Assembly: GCF_000004195.4 (NCBI RefSeq) | Contig: NC_030684.2 | Location: 112,197,429 to 112,261,428, forward strand | DNA: 64,000 bases | Direction of reading: 5' to 3' | Origin: Xenopus tropicalis | Taxonomy: Eukaryota > Chordata > Amphibia > Anura > Pipidae | Shown here: one piece after another, positions 33,746 through 45,900 of the stretch | Layout of the letters: every line of letters begins with the position of its first letter | Position numbering within the stretch: position 1 is the stretch's first letter | The notes under the pieces: model-generated | Database searches by the model: none | What the model was told of the DNA's origin: nothing | Seen by the model: the letters and a program-made list of their open reading frames with translations, nothing else | Translations under genes and position numbers: made by a program

Positions 33746-34214
33746 GGTTACCAATTGCAACCAATCAGACACTTGCAAACGGCTTTTCCTGAGGGGCGGT
33801 CTCTTGAGTTTTGTCATTGTTGTACAAGGCAATGTCAGGGTTCACTGCAGCTTTGCAGGTTTTGGATCCCTGGACTGAGGAAGAAAAATTGATCCCTGAG
33901 AAACTATTTGTTGTGAAACATGACAGCAAATTCAAGTTAATATTTTTAAGTCACAGTCAGCACAATTTTCTGGTGCGGCTTAATCAGCAGATCAGGAGCC
34001 ACTGGTCCTAGTATCCAGATCTAGCCTGTTTGGTCATACTAAAGAGTAAGTTGAAAGGCCCCAGCGGCCATAATTTAGCTTGCAACAAAGTCTTGAACTT
34101 ACCCTTTAACACGGTATCCCTTTTATTGGGGATGTTTGTTATACCTGTTGAGACATGCTCCTATTATCCTCCACTGTGTCATTCCAGCTACTGACAGGTT
34201 GCTATGGTATGAGG
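33746..34214. other. No recognised gene
   Basis: 'aaccaatcagacacttgcaa' near 33759 resembles the inner arm of the AATAAAAGGCAC MITEs. Nothing else is named. Confidence 0.4.
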
Positions 34215-34972
34215 ACACATTATAAGGCCAATAGTATTGAAATGACTCCAACGTCCAACGTCTCATTTTTGAAGCAACTATTTCCCACTAGATGATGAAA
34301 CATATTTGGTGGGATTTGCTTCCATATAGTCACAAAAATAATAACTGAGGTCGGGCATGGATATTTGTTGATCAGGCCTGACTCGCAGCTGGATTTACAA
34401 TTTATACTTCAAGTGTTCCATTGTTTTGAGGTCAGGCCTTTGTGCTGTCTGTCATGTTCTTCTGCTGTCATCTCACCAAACCAAATCTGTATCAATGGGC
34501 CTTTCCCAAACTGTTGCCACCACATACAGAGTAGGAGTCATGGCATTGTCCAGAATGGTATAAATTGTCAATATACATTGTATCATTAAGGTTTGCATTC
34601 AGTGGATCCAGGAGCAATAGCACAAACCATCAAAAAGAGCAATAATCATTTTTCCTGCCCCCCAAACATTGTCAACATTGCACATTCAGGTAGGGAGTGT
34701 TCTTCTGTCACCTGGTAAACCCAGACTCATCCATCAGACTGTCAGATTGTATAGTGAGATTAATCACTTCAGAGTGTGAGTTTTCTCTGGTCCAATGGCT
34801 TTGACCTATATACCATTCATCTGAAGGTTGGCATTGTGTTTGGTGATATTAGCCTGACCCATAAAAAACCGATGCCCCTAACAAAAATTTCTTGTGCCGA
34901 CAAAGGGGGCGGTCTGGAATTTTTTTCTTATGTAATGCATTGTGCCCAGATATTTTTGGCCAGATAGTATGG
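34215..34972 (-). mobile_element. Decayed Tc1-like (Tc1/mariner) transposon
   Basis: Ends 'cattataaggccaatagtat' (left) and 'atttttggccagatagtat' (right) are worn inverted repeats of the TATNGCCAAAAGTATT type of Tc1-like elements. The inside, read on the minus strand, keeps pieces of the transposase gene. 'gaggtcaggc' at about 34429-34438 is the complement of codons for a PDL motif, here PDLKTMEH in place of the usual PDLNPIEH near the second catalytic aspartate. At 758 bp it is about half the usual 1.6 kb, so it is internally deleted as well as mutated and cannot encode an active enzyme. Confidence 0.7.
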
Positions 34973-36112
34973 GTCATTTATGAAGTGCAGAACATGGAGC
35001 AAAGTGCAAAAAAACAAGTACAGTTTGCCATGTTTTCTGTACCTTGCCTGCATTCCCAGATGAATGCAGTGCTGTCTACAATCGACGCACTGTATTTATG
35101 ATGGGTGGGGAAGGTTTATATGTGTACCCCCTCCATGCTGCAATGGGGCTCAGTTCAGCTTACACTATTGCAGAACCTTATGGCAGGCTGGATACTCACA
35201 GGCTCCAACAAAGCAGGGTGGTAATTGAGCAAGTAGCAGGTATTAAAGTCAGAGCTGGGCAAACGCAGAAGAGTGCCCACTGCCTTACCCGCCCTCTCCT
35301 CTTTGCCTTGCATATGTAAATCCAACCTTCTGTCTTGTGGCTTATCAACTCCTAAGTAAGATTAAATTGTGAATGAAAATGACTCATTTGGAAGGAAATT
35401 AATTCATTTTGCAGCTGTGATGATATTAGCAGAAGTGTTTTGGTTTATATTGCCTAAAGCTCCTTTCTCTTGTCTCTGAGTGAAAGGTGTTAGAGCAGCA
35501 TTAAAAACAACTGAGAAACCTTCTAGCCCTGTTATAATGGTGGGAAGAACCCAGATTCACAAACAGGCACTTCCTTAGAACAGAAACAAGACAGAAACAA
35601 GGAACAGTGGCCAGCTCCATGTTGTGTCTTCCCATCCTTCCCAGCTACAGTCAGGTGATCCCAATGGGCCAATAAAAGGACAACCATTTTGGGGTTTTAG
35701 CCTTGAAAGCAAGCAAGTTGCAGGTAAAACTCAGTCCCTTTGTTAAATGTATATTGAAGCAGTAGAATTCTTAATGAAGCAGATGAAAGTCAGTGTAGGA
35801 CTGGCCAGTCCGGGGATGACTTTGACGTAGTTGGCCAGCTTGAAGTATATTGCAATATACGAACAAACAATCCCTGTTAAAGGGGAGGGAATTTCTTGTT
35901 AGCGTAATGTACAGAATCCTATATATACTGATAATGGGTGAGTGCAGAGGATTTCTTGGTTTTGTCTTTATGAATTTTGTCACAGCCTCATTGCACCCAC
36001 CCCAATGGTTTAGCATTTAGTGTTGAGCACAAATTTCCCTTTTTTACTATACTTCCTTAGAGCACTGCTGCTGTCTTCTGGCAGTAGGTGACTGCTGGGA
36101 GTTGTAGTGTAG
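34973..36112. other. No recognised feature
   Basis: No supported gene or repeat in 1.1 kb. Short frames around 34892-35319 lack any family pattern. Confidence 0.4.
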
Positions 36113-36115
36113 ATT

Positions 36116-36172
<57 letters not shown>
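36113..36172. repeat. (GATA)n microsatellite
   Basis: About fifteen GATA units. Likely polymorphic. Confidence 0.95.
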
Positions 36173-36174
<2 letters not shown>

Positions 36175-36266
36175 TGGGGTCATAATTTGGAATGTTAAAT
36201 GACATCAGTGCAGTTACCTATAGTGACCAACCAAATCTTTGCTTTTATTTTCCAATGAATTGCTAA

Positions 36267-36538
36267 AGCTGGCCATACACACCAATGTATGGCACGAAAC
36301 CTTGTTACGTACGATATTCAGTGTGTGTACAGCGGATTGACGAGATGACCAATATCGCAAAAGCTGTGGATATCGGTTCTCTCTTCGATCGGCCGAGTTA
36401 AAAATAAAATCTGTGTTCAGGGCTGAATCAGCAGGTGGAGGTAGAATTCCTATTGTTTCTACCTCAGCCCTGAATGGCAGTGGGGGAAATGAACGATCTT
36501 ACCTGCGACCAATGGAATTGCTACGTGCATGGCCACCT
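36267..36538. mobile_element. PIF/Harbinger-like MITE with TAA target duplication
   Basis: AGCTGGCCATACACACC at the left, CATGGCCACCT at the right, TAA at 36264-36266 and 36539-36541. Inverted 'cagggctgaatcag' / 'cctcagccctga' pairs occur inside. Same family as 20822-21136. Confidence 0.85.
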
Positions 36539-36541
36539 TAA

Positions 36542-37842
36542 GATATTTTCAATGTTGCTAATGTCAGTTGCACTGGTGCAGTTTAGTAAATCAGCTCCAC
36601 TATACTTAATGTAACATTTTTTTTCCAAATAGGACCCCCTTTGAAGCTGGGGATGCAAGGCTATGCCCTCACTGCTCTATGCTAAAAGCAACCCTAATAT
36701 TCAGCTCTGACTGACTTGTGCCAAACCTGGATGAATTTGTCATTTTTGCTATGAATCGGGGGTGTTACTTAGCAGCATTACAGCCATCTTCCTGCAGTGT
36801 TTGGCTGCTTTATTCTTCCCACTGTAGGCACACAATGCCCCGTATGTTATTATGTTTGTATCCTGGAGAACTAGGAGCTGCTGCAGAGAGATAACTTTCT
36901 CCCATACGCACGGAATTAATAGGCACTCGCTCCTCTCTGTCCCTGTAACAGATCAAGGAATCCCCTAATACAAATCATGGGAGGGAGATGGAAGGTGCAA
37001 TGTGATAAACACTCCGTCAGCTGGACAGACTCCGCAGTGCTCCGTTTGTCCATGCTCCTCACGTCTCCTACCAGTTATACAGGGACTTGGAGATTTGTAA
37101 TTGTGCCGCCGACTTTCTGAAAGCTCCCAGCATCTGTGCACAGGCAGTTTGTGGGCATGGGGAAGGAGGGGGCTTTATGGCACCTAGCATCAGGGGAGCC
37201 AGGAGCCGGTGAACAATTGGGAGCGATGCGGAGGAGATGCAGAGATTGGGAGTAAGAGCACGTAGAGAGGAGCAGGTTTATGGCACAGTTATGTTCCCTG
37301 CGTGTGGGGATAATCGCAGCAAGCTCAGACTTTTTAATGCTGCAGATAAAAGGAAAGCAAAACAAGGCTGTGGGATAGAATACTTGAACAGATCAGCTGA
37401 TGTAGCAATGTCTACTGCCAGCCTGTAAGCCCATGTTTATCACTCCCCTCTTGGAGAAACCAAGTAATGGCCTTATTGCCCCCCCAATGCATACAGTAAA
37501 TTTCAAACCATAAAAGCATTCTCAACTTATCCTAATACACAGGCAGCAAGATACAGAACTCTCAGCCTGTCTGTGTGTACGGACAGAAGGACTCGGTAAT
37601 CTCGCCCTTTGTTAACATGACGCACAAAACATAGCAGGACACAGAACTCCTCCTATTCCTGACAAACAAAAAGGCTAATTTACATATACAAGTGTGGGTG
37701 TGCTAAAATGGACGCAAGGTTGCGTGCCTGTTGAGGATATTCATTAAAAGGTACTTGTGCCCAAACACGCGCCATACACTTCCGCAAAGTTGAGCTGTGG
37801 CCTCCAACACTGAGGCTTCTTCTAATGCATGGTGTGCAAGTG
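36542..37842. other. Non-coding; relatively CpG-rich block 36960-37420
   Basis: 36961-37320 has about 12 CpG in 360 bp, above the rest of the window but short of a CpG island. A promoter or first exon is possible, but no TATA box, clear reading frame or splice donor can be defended. Confidence 0.25.
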
Positions 37843-37850
37843 CTCCTATT

Positions 37851-38225
37851 CATTGTCGGACTGGGGGTACCTGGGGTCCACCAGAGAATCTCACACAGGA
37901 CCCACCAAACACATAAGCATACCGGGTGCTGCAACAACCCCTACCCCCAAATATTGGGTCTACTATAAAAATGAAACAGTCTGGCTGAGAGGGTGATGGT
38001 AGGCCCAGCAGTCTGGCAGGGAGTTCAGCGGTTAGCCCAGCAGTCTTGCAGGGGGGCAAGAAAGATGAAGGGGATGTCGGTGTGGGGCCCAGCAAGAGGT
38101 TGATGAAGAAGGTGTGGGGTGGGATGGGTCTAAAGGAAGGCAGGCTTTGCGCTATGATTGATGCCCAGTAGCACCAGGGCCCATTGGGTTTTTACCCATT
38201 ACCCCAGGGAGCCAGTCAAACCCTG
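37851..38225. mobile_element. hAT-type MITE with 7/8 target duplication
   Basis: 'CATTGTCGGACTGGGGGT' at the left mirrors 'gagccagtcaaaccctg' at the right. Flanks CTCCTATT (37843-37850) and CTGCTATT (38226-38233) match at 7 of 8. Non-coding. Confidence 0.72.
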
Positions 38226-38416
38226 CTGCTATTGATATGGGGGAACACTGGAGCTACCTCCAACCCTGACCTGGAGGTAATGCCAGGGTGCCATGTAATG
38301 GGTTGCAAGTGATGCAAGGGAAGCAGGAAGCAGCACGTACAGGTAACTCTGTAATTCTTTGAATGAGACACCATAATCTCTTTGACATTCTGCTGGAAAG
38401 TTGACATTTTACCATA

Positions 38417-39018
38417 CAGGTATGAGATCTATTATCTGGAACACTTGGAGGTCATTATTGAACACTGGGCAGATTTGCACCTGGGCAGTAACCCATAGCA
38501 ACCAGTCTAACTAAACAGTGGTTAGATATTTCCAGCAGCTGCAGGTTGAACACTAAAGGCAATCATCTGATTGGTTGTTACTTTCCAGGTACATTTTCCC
38601 AGTCTTTATAACTGACCCCCAAGGAGTGAGTTGTGGCACTGGCTTATTATGCAGAAACATATGCCCCAATATGGCGATCTACACCAGGAGCTCCCTCTCG
38701 GTGAGGGCAGCCTAGTGCTGGTGGGGGTTATTTTCATTTAAAAAAAATGATTGCTTCCCACAACTGGACTTTGGGCTCTATTAGCCTGCACGTTTGGTGG
38801 GGGAAACAATTTAGGGGTGACTGGTGCCCTTTTAGTCTACTTAAAAACATGTGAGTATCAAAAAAGCCATTAGGGTGGTTTTGCCAACAACAGAATTTAG
38901 TTATCATCAAGTACAAGGAGATCATTGAAAGCCATAAGAATTTTTTGCTTTAAATTGACAGCTTTTTTTAAATCCCAGATTTCTGCATATTGGGTTTCCA
39001 GATAATAGATCCCATACC
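38417..39018. mobile_element. TA-target MITE interrupted by another MITE
   Basis: 'TACAGGTATGAGATCTATTA' at the left and 'ccagataatagatcccatac' at the right match the ends of 39074-39401. The middle is broken by the palindromic MITE at 38447-38620 and further diverged sequence. Confidence 0.65.
38447..38620. mobile_element. Nested palindromic MITE
   Basis: 'ggaggtcattattgaacact' and 'tctttataactgaccccc' are worn inverted ends, with the inner arm 'gtaacccatagcaacca'. Third copy of the 2769 / 21887 family. Confidence 0.7.
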
Positions 39019-39073
39019 AGCACTACTAAACTTTCAATAATGAAACAGGGACACTTTTCTCTCTGTTCTAATA

Positions 39074-39401
39074 CAGGTATAGGACCCATTATCCAGAATG
39101 CTCGGGACCAAGGGTATTCCGGATAAGTGGTCTTTCCGTAATTTGGATCTCAATACCTTAAGTCTACTAAAAAATCAATAAAACATTAATTAAACCCAAT
39201 AGGATTGTTTTGCATCCAATAAGGATTAATTATATCTTAGTTGGGATCAATTACAAGGTTCTGTTTTATTTCAACATAGAAAAAGGAAATCAGTTTTAAA
39301 ATTCTGAATTATTTGATTAAAATGGAGTCTATGGGAGACGGGCATTCCGTAATTCGGAGCTTTCTGGATAACGGGTTTCCGGATAAGGGGTCCGATACCT
39401 G
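39074..39401. mobile_element. TA-target MITE, full copy
   Basis: CAGGTATAGGACCCATTATC at the left mirrors 'ggtccgatacctg' at the right, flanked by TA on both sides. Repeated 'ggataa' and 'ccgtaattYgga' words lie near both ends. Copies or pieces: 38417-39018, 48036-48198, 50945-51521, 54408-54732 and 54790-54926. This 330-bp element is very common in Xenopus; I do not assign a superfamily beyond the TA target. Confidence 0.85.
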
Positions 39402-39403
39402 TA

Positions 39404-39699
39404 TTTAAAAGACAAGTGTGACTCTTGTGTTGGTCCCCATAACCAGCCATTGAGGTGTGGGTATAAACACCTCAGATGATTTAAAGGCAGTGCAAGAATG
39501 CGAGTTAGCTTGTCCCTATTAATACATCACTGGCCCTAATCCAAAGGACTCTGTGGTTGATAAGGGACTCATTGAATAGGATAATCCTTTGCATAATAAC
39601 CTGACTTTAGTGCAAAGACACAATGTCATCCCGATCAGTATCTTGGTCAGGGGGATAAGCTGAGGGCATTTACTACTGCTGCTTCCAAATCTTAGTAGC
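39404..39699. other. No recognised feature
   Basis: Spacer without a supported gene, repeat end or motif. Confidence 0.45.
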
Positions 39700-40010
39700 G
39701 GCATCTGGTTTCCTTACTGGCAATGGATGATACATCTTAAGAATGGGGAGCTGGACAGCTGCCTGCAGAACTGCGCTGTGGCAGGTGGAAATGATTGTTA
39801 ATTTATTAGGCAGAGGGACGTGACAGGAAATAGGCAAGGGATAGACTGGAAATACACTTTTCTGCTCTGCATTTTATAATCAGGATAAATCATAGCTGTT
39901 CCCCGAGGAGCAGGGATCATGTTCACGGCAGAATGACAGAATCTTCCCGGACACATGCTATAAGCTCTGTTGGAATTCATGTCACCGCCGAGCTGCAAAA
40001 AGAAAATGTT
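39700..40010. promoter_or_regulatory. Candidate conserved non-coding element
   Basis: Repeat-free and high-complexity, with 'atgattgttaatttatta' (homeodomain/HNF1-like) near 39791 and 'ataatcaggataaatcatag' near 39878. No coding pattern. Confidence 0.3.
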
Positions 40011-40285
40011 TGGACCACTGCTAAGTGTTAGTGTCAGACTTAGGCGTCAGTACTCCGGCTGTTGTGGAACCACAGCTCTCAGCCACTGACGGGTCATAAT
40101 ATAGACTATTCGGTCAGCCTCCCGGGTGCACAAAGCGACCGACATACACTTTAGCCACCACTCATGTCACACGCTGCTGGTATAATCTACCTCACAGCTG
40201 CTAAACACTTTGCAATATAGAATCTTTAAAAACAGAAAGGGCATGTGTGCTTCTACTAAAATCCTTGAGTTTGCTAAAATAACAA
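40011..40285. other. No recognised feature
   Basis: Slightly CpG-richer spacer; nothing definite. Confidence 0.4.
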
Positions 40286-40705
40286 TAAAGGAAAACTATA
40301 CCTTCACAATAAATACTTAACCAACAGTCATATTAAGTGGCCTAAGAATCCTAACAAACTGGAATTTATATATCGGTAGATTTTGCCCTTTTACATCCTT
40401 TCCCTTGATCCATCTTTTTGTGATGGGCAGAACTTTGCCCATTAATTGGCTGATGGGGCCTAGCATGTATGTGTGCCTTGGTTTGTTTGTGTGCACTGTG
40501 AACCCTATGATCCCAGGAGGCGGCCCTTAGTACTTAATATGTCAATTTTCTATTTAGCATTACCCAATGGCACATACTATTAAAAAAAGTATTTTTTTTA
40601 ATGAAAATGGTTTATTTACATGAAGCAGTGTTTTACATATCAGCGGTTTTATGCAATATTTTTTAATAGAAACCACATTATTCGGGGAGTATAGTTTTCC
40701 TTTAA
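40286..40705 (-). mobile_element. T2-type MITE
   Basis: Left end 'TAAAGGAAAACTATACC' and right end 'gggagtatagttttccTTTAA'. The inside matches 10561-11026 in reverse ('acatgtatgtgtgcc'; 'gaaccctatgatcc' for 'gaatcatatgatcc' at 16028). The left TTAA is mutated to ATAA. Confidence 0.82.
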
Positions 40706-42020
40706 AGGAAAAAAAAAACAGAATTGGTGTGACAAAACTGCTTTTCTACTTGCAGAGATGTTTTACAAATATTTTATTGAGAGTGGCGTTAGGTAAAAAT
40801 CATTGTCTGATGATGATGAGATGTCATGTAAGGCTTTAACCTTATTGGTTCCCATTATTAAGTCTAAAAGGGAAAGAACGATAAATACTGTATATATTTA
40901 TTATTAGGGAGTTAACTGATAATACATTGATAACTTGGTAATCATGACTTTATTATTGCAATTTATACAGTAACTCTTCATTAGTGTTGCCCTTTTCAGT
41001 AGTAATACTAGGGGACTTTGAGGCGAGAATTCATAGCAGAAATTAGAGGTGACCTAAATTACCACTTTTAAAACTTTACAACTTGTCAAAACGAACACTC
41101 TAAATTTGAATAACAAATGCCTACTGGGCAAATCAGGTGCATTTCCTCATTAGTAAACATGGTCAATACTCATAGCACACTCGAGATATCTTACAGACAA
41201 TAAATATAACATAACTGTCTACCAATATACGGTTACCTTAACCCCACTAGTTTGAGCACATCCAATGCTAAACCTGAGGCAAAGCCTCAATTTCCTAATC
41301 CTCATGACATGCCTGAATGCTAGTAGTCCTTGCCAAAGAACTATCCCTATCCCTACACCCCATGTACACCTTAACATTGGTATCCTTCCTTCCTAGCTGC
41401 CCCCTGTAGGGCAGCCCTATTCTACTAATGGCTGTGGCAGCTAATTCTCTTCACTCATAGTGGCAGGAGGGAGGGTTCTGCTTGCTTCCCAGGAAATCTA
41501 ATGTAAGATGGGTTCCTAGGCCCCAGCTCTCACACTCTTACCCAAACTACAACTCCCAAAAGCCACCATTATTTACATACCTAATCACTTGCTGAGGGCC
41601 CTATACTTTCCCAAGTAATACCACCTTTTACCCATGCAGGCTCTCTTCCCTGTGGGGCATATTATCCCAGCTTTTAGCCCAGTAGTCGTTGTATGGGTGT
41701 GGGTGGAAGAATATTTTAATAGCAGTAGATGCTTCTTGCCATGCCCTGCACTACCCATGGGAACAGTAGCCACCAAGGGATCCTATTTTCTTCAACCTCA
41801 GGTACTGGTCTGACACAGCTAAAGTGCAATAAATAGAAGACTTGCATGTGCTTCTTTACCTTTATAACTGAATATTTCGAAACCTGGGTGTGCATCTCTC
41901 AACATACAGTATAACATACAGTACTTGATAAACCCCATATGGGTTATGTCATCTATCTGCATGGTCTGTTGTAAATTGGTGGCCTTCTGCTGGAAAGGGT
42001 CACAAAATTTCACACATCAG
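40706..42020. other. No recognised feature
   Basis: 1.3 kb without a named repeat or supported gene. Confidence 0.4.
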
Positions 42021-42610
42021 ACCTCTGAGAAAGTGCGCTGTCATGAAACGCGTACAGGCAGCACAGTATAGAAAGATGGTAAGAATAAGACCTCAAGCTG
42101 TGATTTTTAGATGTGCAAACAAAGGTTGATCGATTTTAATACTAACTGTTGCAGCTTTTTATGCTGACCTGGAGTGCACTGCCAATGTGTGAAGTTTAGT
42201 GACGAGATTTGCCCCCTGACTACGGACTCGGGGCAAGAGTACCCAGGTCAACAGGACCATTTGGTAAGCATAATGCTTTCTTATTTGGAAGTGGGTTCTC
42301 CCTGGCCGTGAGTTTTTTCACCTGAGTGCAGGGCCCGGGGCAGGTTGTACCTGGGCCAGAGGATTTGAGCGGTGAGCAGTTTTTGTGTGGGGGAACCAGT
42401 ATCGCTTTTTCCAGATGGGCATCTGTATTTTATTTTTGAACTAATTTCCATGATTGAGCTAGCCCATGAACTGTGTGCTGTGGATATATCATTTTTTCGT
42501 GTGGATATTCTGTTGAGAAGTGCTCTAGAAACAAACACTGAACTTATGGCTGGAAGGCCAGTATTTCTGGGTATTTCTGAAACCAAAACTTTTTAGGAAA
42601 CCCTTGATTA
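42021..42610 (+). mobile_element. Penelope-like terminal-repeat fragment (tentative)
   Basis: Begins with 'cctctgagaaagtgcgctg' then 'tcatgaaacgcgt' (42022-42053), which follows the CTGA-stem-GAAACGCGT layout of these repeats, followed by 'acaggcagcacagtataga'. A 40-nt piece (42052-42091) recurs at 43963-44002. The rest to about 42610 may be part of the element or host DNA. Confidence 0.35.
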
Positions 42611-44836
42611 GAATCATTTCTGCCCTGTAGCCCACAGGATAACAGACTTGTCCTTAAATATAACCTATAGAGGACACCTGCCATTCTGTGTACATCATTT
42701 CCCTAAAGGAAGGTGCGGTTCTACAGAAAAAGGTCTGAGCCAAGTGAAACAGAGCAGCAGCCCAAATTAATATAAACTGTACAGGGCTGGAAATTATAAG
42801 TGCTCTGCTAATAACCACCAAGTATAAAAATCCAGCGGCTGAGTTTACATTTTTGGCTTTTCCTATACTCACCATTAACTGTCCTAGTAATGTTTTATGG
42901 CATGGACTTTAAATAGTTCTTTCCAGTGCTGTGTCACACATATTAAAGGGAATAAGCAGAGAAATAAAGTCCTGTGCCTTCAGCAAACTATGACCTCATA
43001 ACTGCCTATTTATAGGAATAAATGGAAGCTAAACACAACCTCTGTAGTCTGTGACTAATAAAAATGTTCTCTCCTGAGATGCAGTTCTGTTTTCCAGCAG
43101 TGAATACATGGTCCCACATCTCTTGAAAATTCCTACCTATAAGAACAGATATATTAGAGTTTAGTTAATTCTGGTGTACCAAAACATTTTGCCTTCAATA
43201 TATATGCATACCCCTAACTTAATTTATTCTGTACTGGCACAGAAGTCCTAAGTGTAGCAGAAAAAGAATAGTTTTGGGGTGGGGGTTCCTGAAATAAAAA
43301 TAGATAGACAAAAAAATGAGGGGTAAGATTTGGTGCCCCTCAGTGTTCTAGCACATGCTTTAAGGGCTTTTTGGAAATTTTAGGTTTTCCCAGAATTTAC
43401 ACCACTTTTTCATGGTTCCATACAGGCAAGCAGCGATGTTTTTCTTGGATTTTATATTGCCCCGTGATTTAAGCTGTTTTGACACTGTATCCTGGAAAAC
43501 ATAAATACTGCCATATTCAGTTGTTTGTTTATTCTTTTTCTTCAATATGACTCTGGTTGTAAAACATACAAGTGTAACTTAGGCCTCACCAATGATGTGT
43601 AAGTCACATCATAGTCTGATTGACTTCTGCCAGGATCATGTCAGCTTATGTCCTATGAGCCATAGTCCTCTGTAGCAAATTAAACCTTCGGTTTGAACTG
43701 AAAGAGCAGGAAATTGAACTGTTATTATTTATAACCAAGCAATTTGGTAGAATGCACAAGGCCTTTATTTGTAGGTTTGTTTCAACTAGACGTTAAACTT
43801 TTAAGAGAAGTAGATGCAGCCACCCAAGGTCAGGTGTTCACAAAATGGTTAGGAAATCCATTCATCATAATGATGCAAAGAGGGAATGTAAACAGGGGGT
43901 AACTGTCACAGGCTCCGCCCAAAGCTGTACAGCAGTGTAGCAGTTACAAGTAGAAAGATTGGGTACAGGCAGCACAGTATAGAAAGACGGTAAGAATAAG
44001 ACTTTATATCATTGTTTCCCAACCTGCAACCCTCTCCAGGTGTCAAGGGTGCAACCAACAAAAGTACAGAGTGCACTTTTCAGACACTACTTGCCAAATA
44101 AACCCTATGATATTCAGCTTTGTAATTCCCCCTTTTTATTCCTTTCTAGAACGTTTTCTATTGCATTTGGTACTACCATCATTCTTATTTGTTTCCATCA
44201 TCTTGGTGTCACCCTGGGCTCTACTAACTGCTTTACCCCCACACAAAGCTTACAACCAAATCTCACTTCATACTGAAAAAGCCACAAATACATCTATCCA
44301 CTCAATATGGCTCACCCTTCACTTTATTATCTTATGTATCTCTCCTGATTCCATTTTCCATTTCCATATGTTTCTCTACTCACAATAATATTCCCAGTTG
44401 GATGTTAGAGGGCCCAAACTACAAATCCTATTAGGACTTTCTGCACCCTGTGGAAGGTGATTAGGTTTATGTACATTTAATGAAGTTGGTCATCAGTCAT
44501 GACCCCACTGGCTTCCTGAGAACACTACCAATCATTGGGTCTGCTATCACTACACAACCGACTGATATAGAATTGCAAGTTAGCAATCTTTAAAAGAAAC
44601 ATCTGTGGCAGAGTGGGTCCTTTTCCTCAGGTAGTCAATAGTCTTAATCTTCCGCCAAGGCATATCTTCACCAGAGAAAACCCAGTCCCAATGGTTTATC
44701 TAGAGATCATAAGAATGATATACGGTAGATGGATCTGGAGCTACAATGATTCATTTGACTTAACCTTGCAACATGTTTTATTTCCATTGAAGTGAACATT
44801 GCATTGTGTTGCGTAACCATTAGTATGTTATAGAAT
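42611..44836. other. Non-coding; second copy of a 40-nt repeat at 43963-44002
   Basis: Apart from the 40-nt piece shared with 42052-42091 (39 of 40 identical) no repeat is named. Frames of up to 105 codons at 44040-44388 overlap in two phases and show no family pattern. Confidence 0.4.
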
Positions 44837-45192
44837 GACCTATTCCTAGCAACTATGTAATTTGTCTTTACTGTTTTTTTTATTGTTTTATTGTTTTATT
44901 GTTCTTCTGCCTCTTTCCAGCTTTCAAATGGGGGTCACTGCCATAAAATACTTGCTCTGCTGGGCTACAGTTGCAATTGAATTTATACTTTTTATTCCTT
45001 AAGTTCCTATTTAGTTCTCTTTAATTTATATGTAAGTCTCTTATTCATAACACTACTACTGAAATTCCAAACTGGAGATCTGCTGAGCAGAAAGCTATAA
45101 AAAAAGAAAAACAAAAATGAAGACCAATTGCAAATCAGAATATCAATGTCATTGTTTGTCAAAAGTTAATGTAAAGGTGAAACCCCCTTTAA
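44837..45192. mobile_element. Right part of a T2-type MITE
   Basis: 'gaaattccaaactggagatc', 'gaccaattgcaaatcagaat' and the end 'aaaggtgaaacccccTTTAA' belong to a very abundant Xenopus T2 subfamily. The left end is worn away. Confidence 0.7.
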
Positions 45193-45469
45193 AGCTTGTG
45201 TCATCTGTCTCAAGGCATAGAATTATTGGCTGACCTACCTGTGCTATGAAAATGTTCTGGTCTGGGGGGCAGAAAATATGTTTAAAACACACACAAGTTA
45301 AAAACTCAAAAAAATAGTTTTTGTGGCAAAAATGCTTGACTATGGTTATTGGCCAAATGCCTAATGTGATGTAACATGGCAAAATAGAACGGGTTAAGCC
45401 CACAACTGACTCAAATAGCCACAAGCCAAAGCAAAGGGTGAGCATGAAATGCACTAACTGATTGCTATT
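45193..45469. other. No recognised feature
   Basis: Spacer between a T2 MITE and the block that follows; no gene support. Confidence 0.45.
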
Positions 45470-45900
45470 CCCAGGGCGATGCCATGAATAAAGCTCTGCT
45501 CTCTGCTAAATGGCTATTTGTATCACCATTTCACTTGGAGATGAATTTAGCGCAAAGTAAAGAGAATGGAAGTAAGTGATGAGGCCATTACTGCATTCAA
45601 TTATGGTGTCGGGTAAATCCTCCAGTAGTTCCGCATGGCTACTCTCTGCCGTGATTAATGGTGGAAGAAAGGTCAAAGGTGGAACGTGTGCCACACATAC
45701 ATCATTCTAAATAACAAAATCAGAATAAAAATATGCTGACTCCCTACAATGGCAGACACTCAGAGGCGGGACGTGCAATATGTATATGAATACAATGCAA
45801 TGAACACAAGGCTTATTCAGCCATAGCGCTGCAGGCTGAATTTATTTAATAGATGAGATAAAAATACAACAAAACTTGCTGAGTTGCTGGGTATTTTAGA
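45470..45900. promoter_or_regulatory. Candidate conserved non-coding element
   Basis: The strongest-looking such block: repeat-free and evenly mixed, with 'gccgtgattaatggtgg' (homeodomain-like) near 45649, 'aaggtcaaaggtgg' near 45670 (direct AGGTCA-type half-sites with 1-bp spacing, DR1-like) and 'cagccatagcgctgcaggctg' near 45820. Short frames have no splice context. Confidence 0.35.

Noticed and set aside
36961..37420. Possible CpG-island promoter or first exon
   Set aside because: CpG content is raised but modest, and no reading frame, donor or core promoter motif can be defended. Kept only as a remark.
44040..44388. Overlapping frames of 78 and 105 codons
   Set aside because: Two phases open at once, hydrophobic/serine-rich from C/T-rich DNA; no start, splice or domain evidence.
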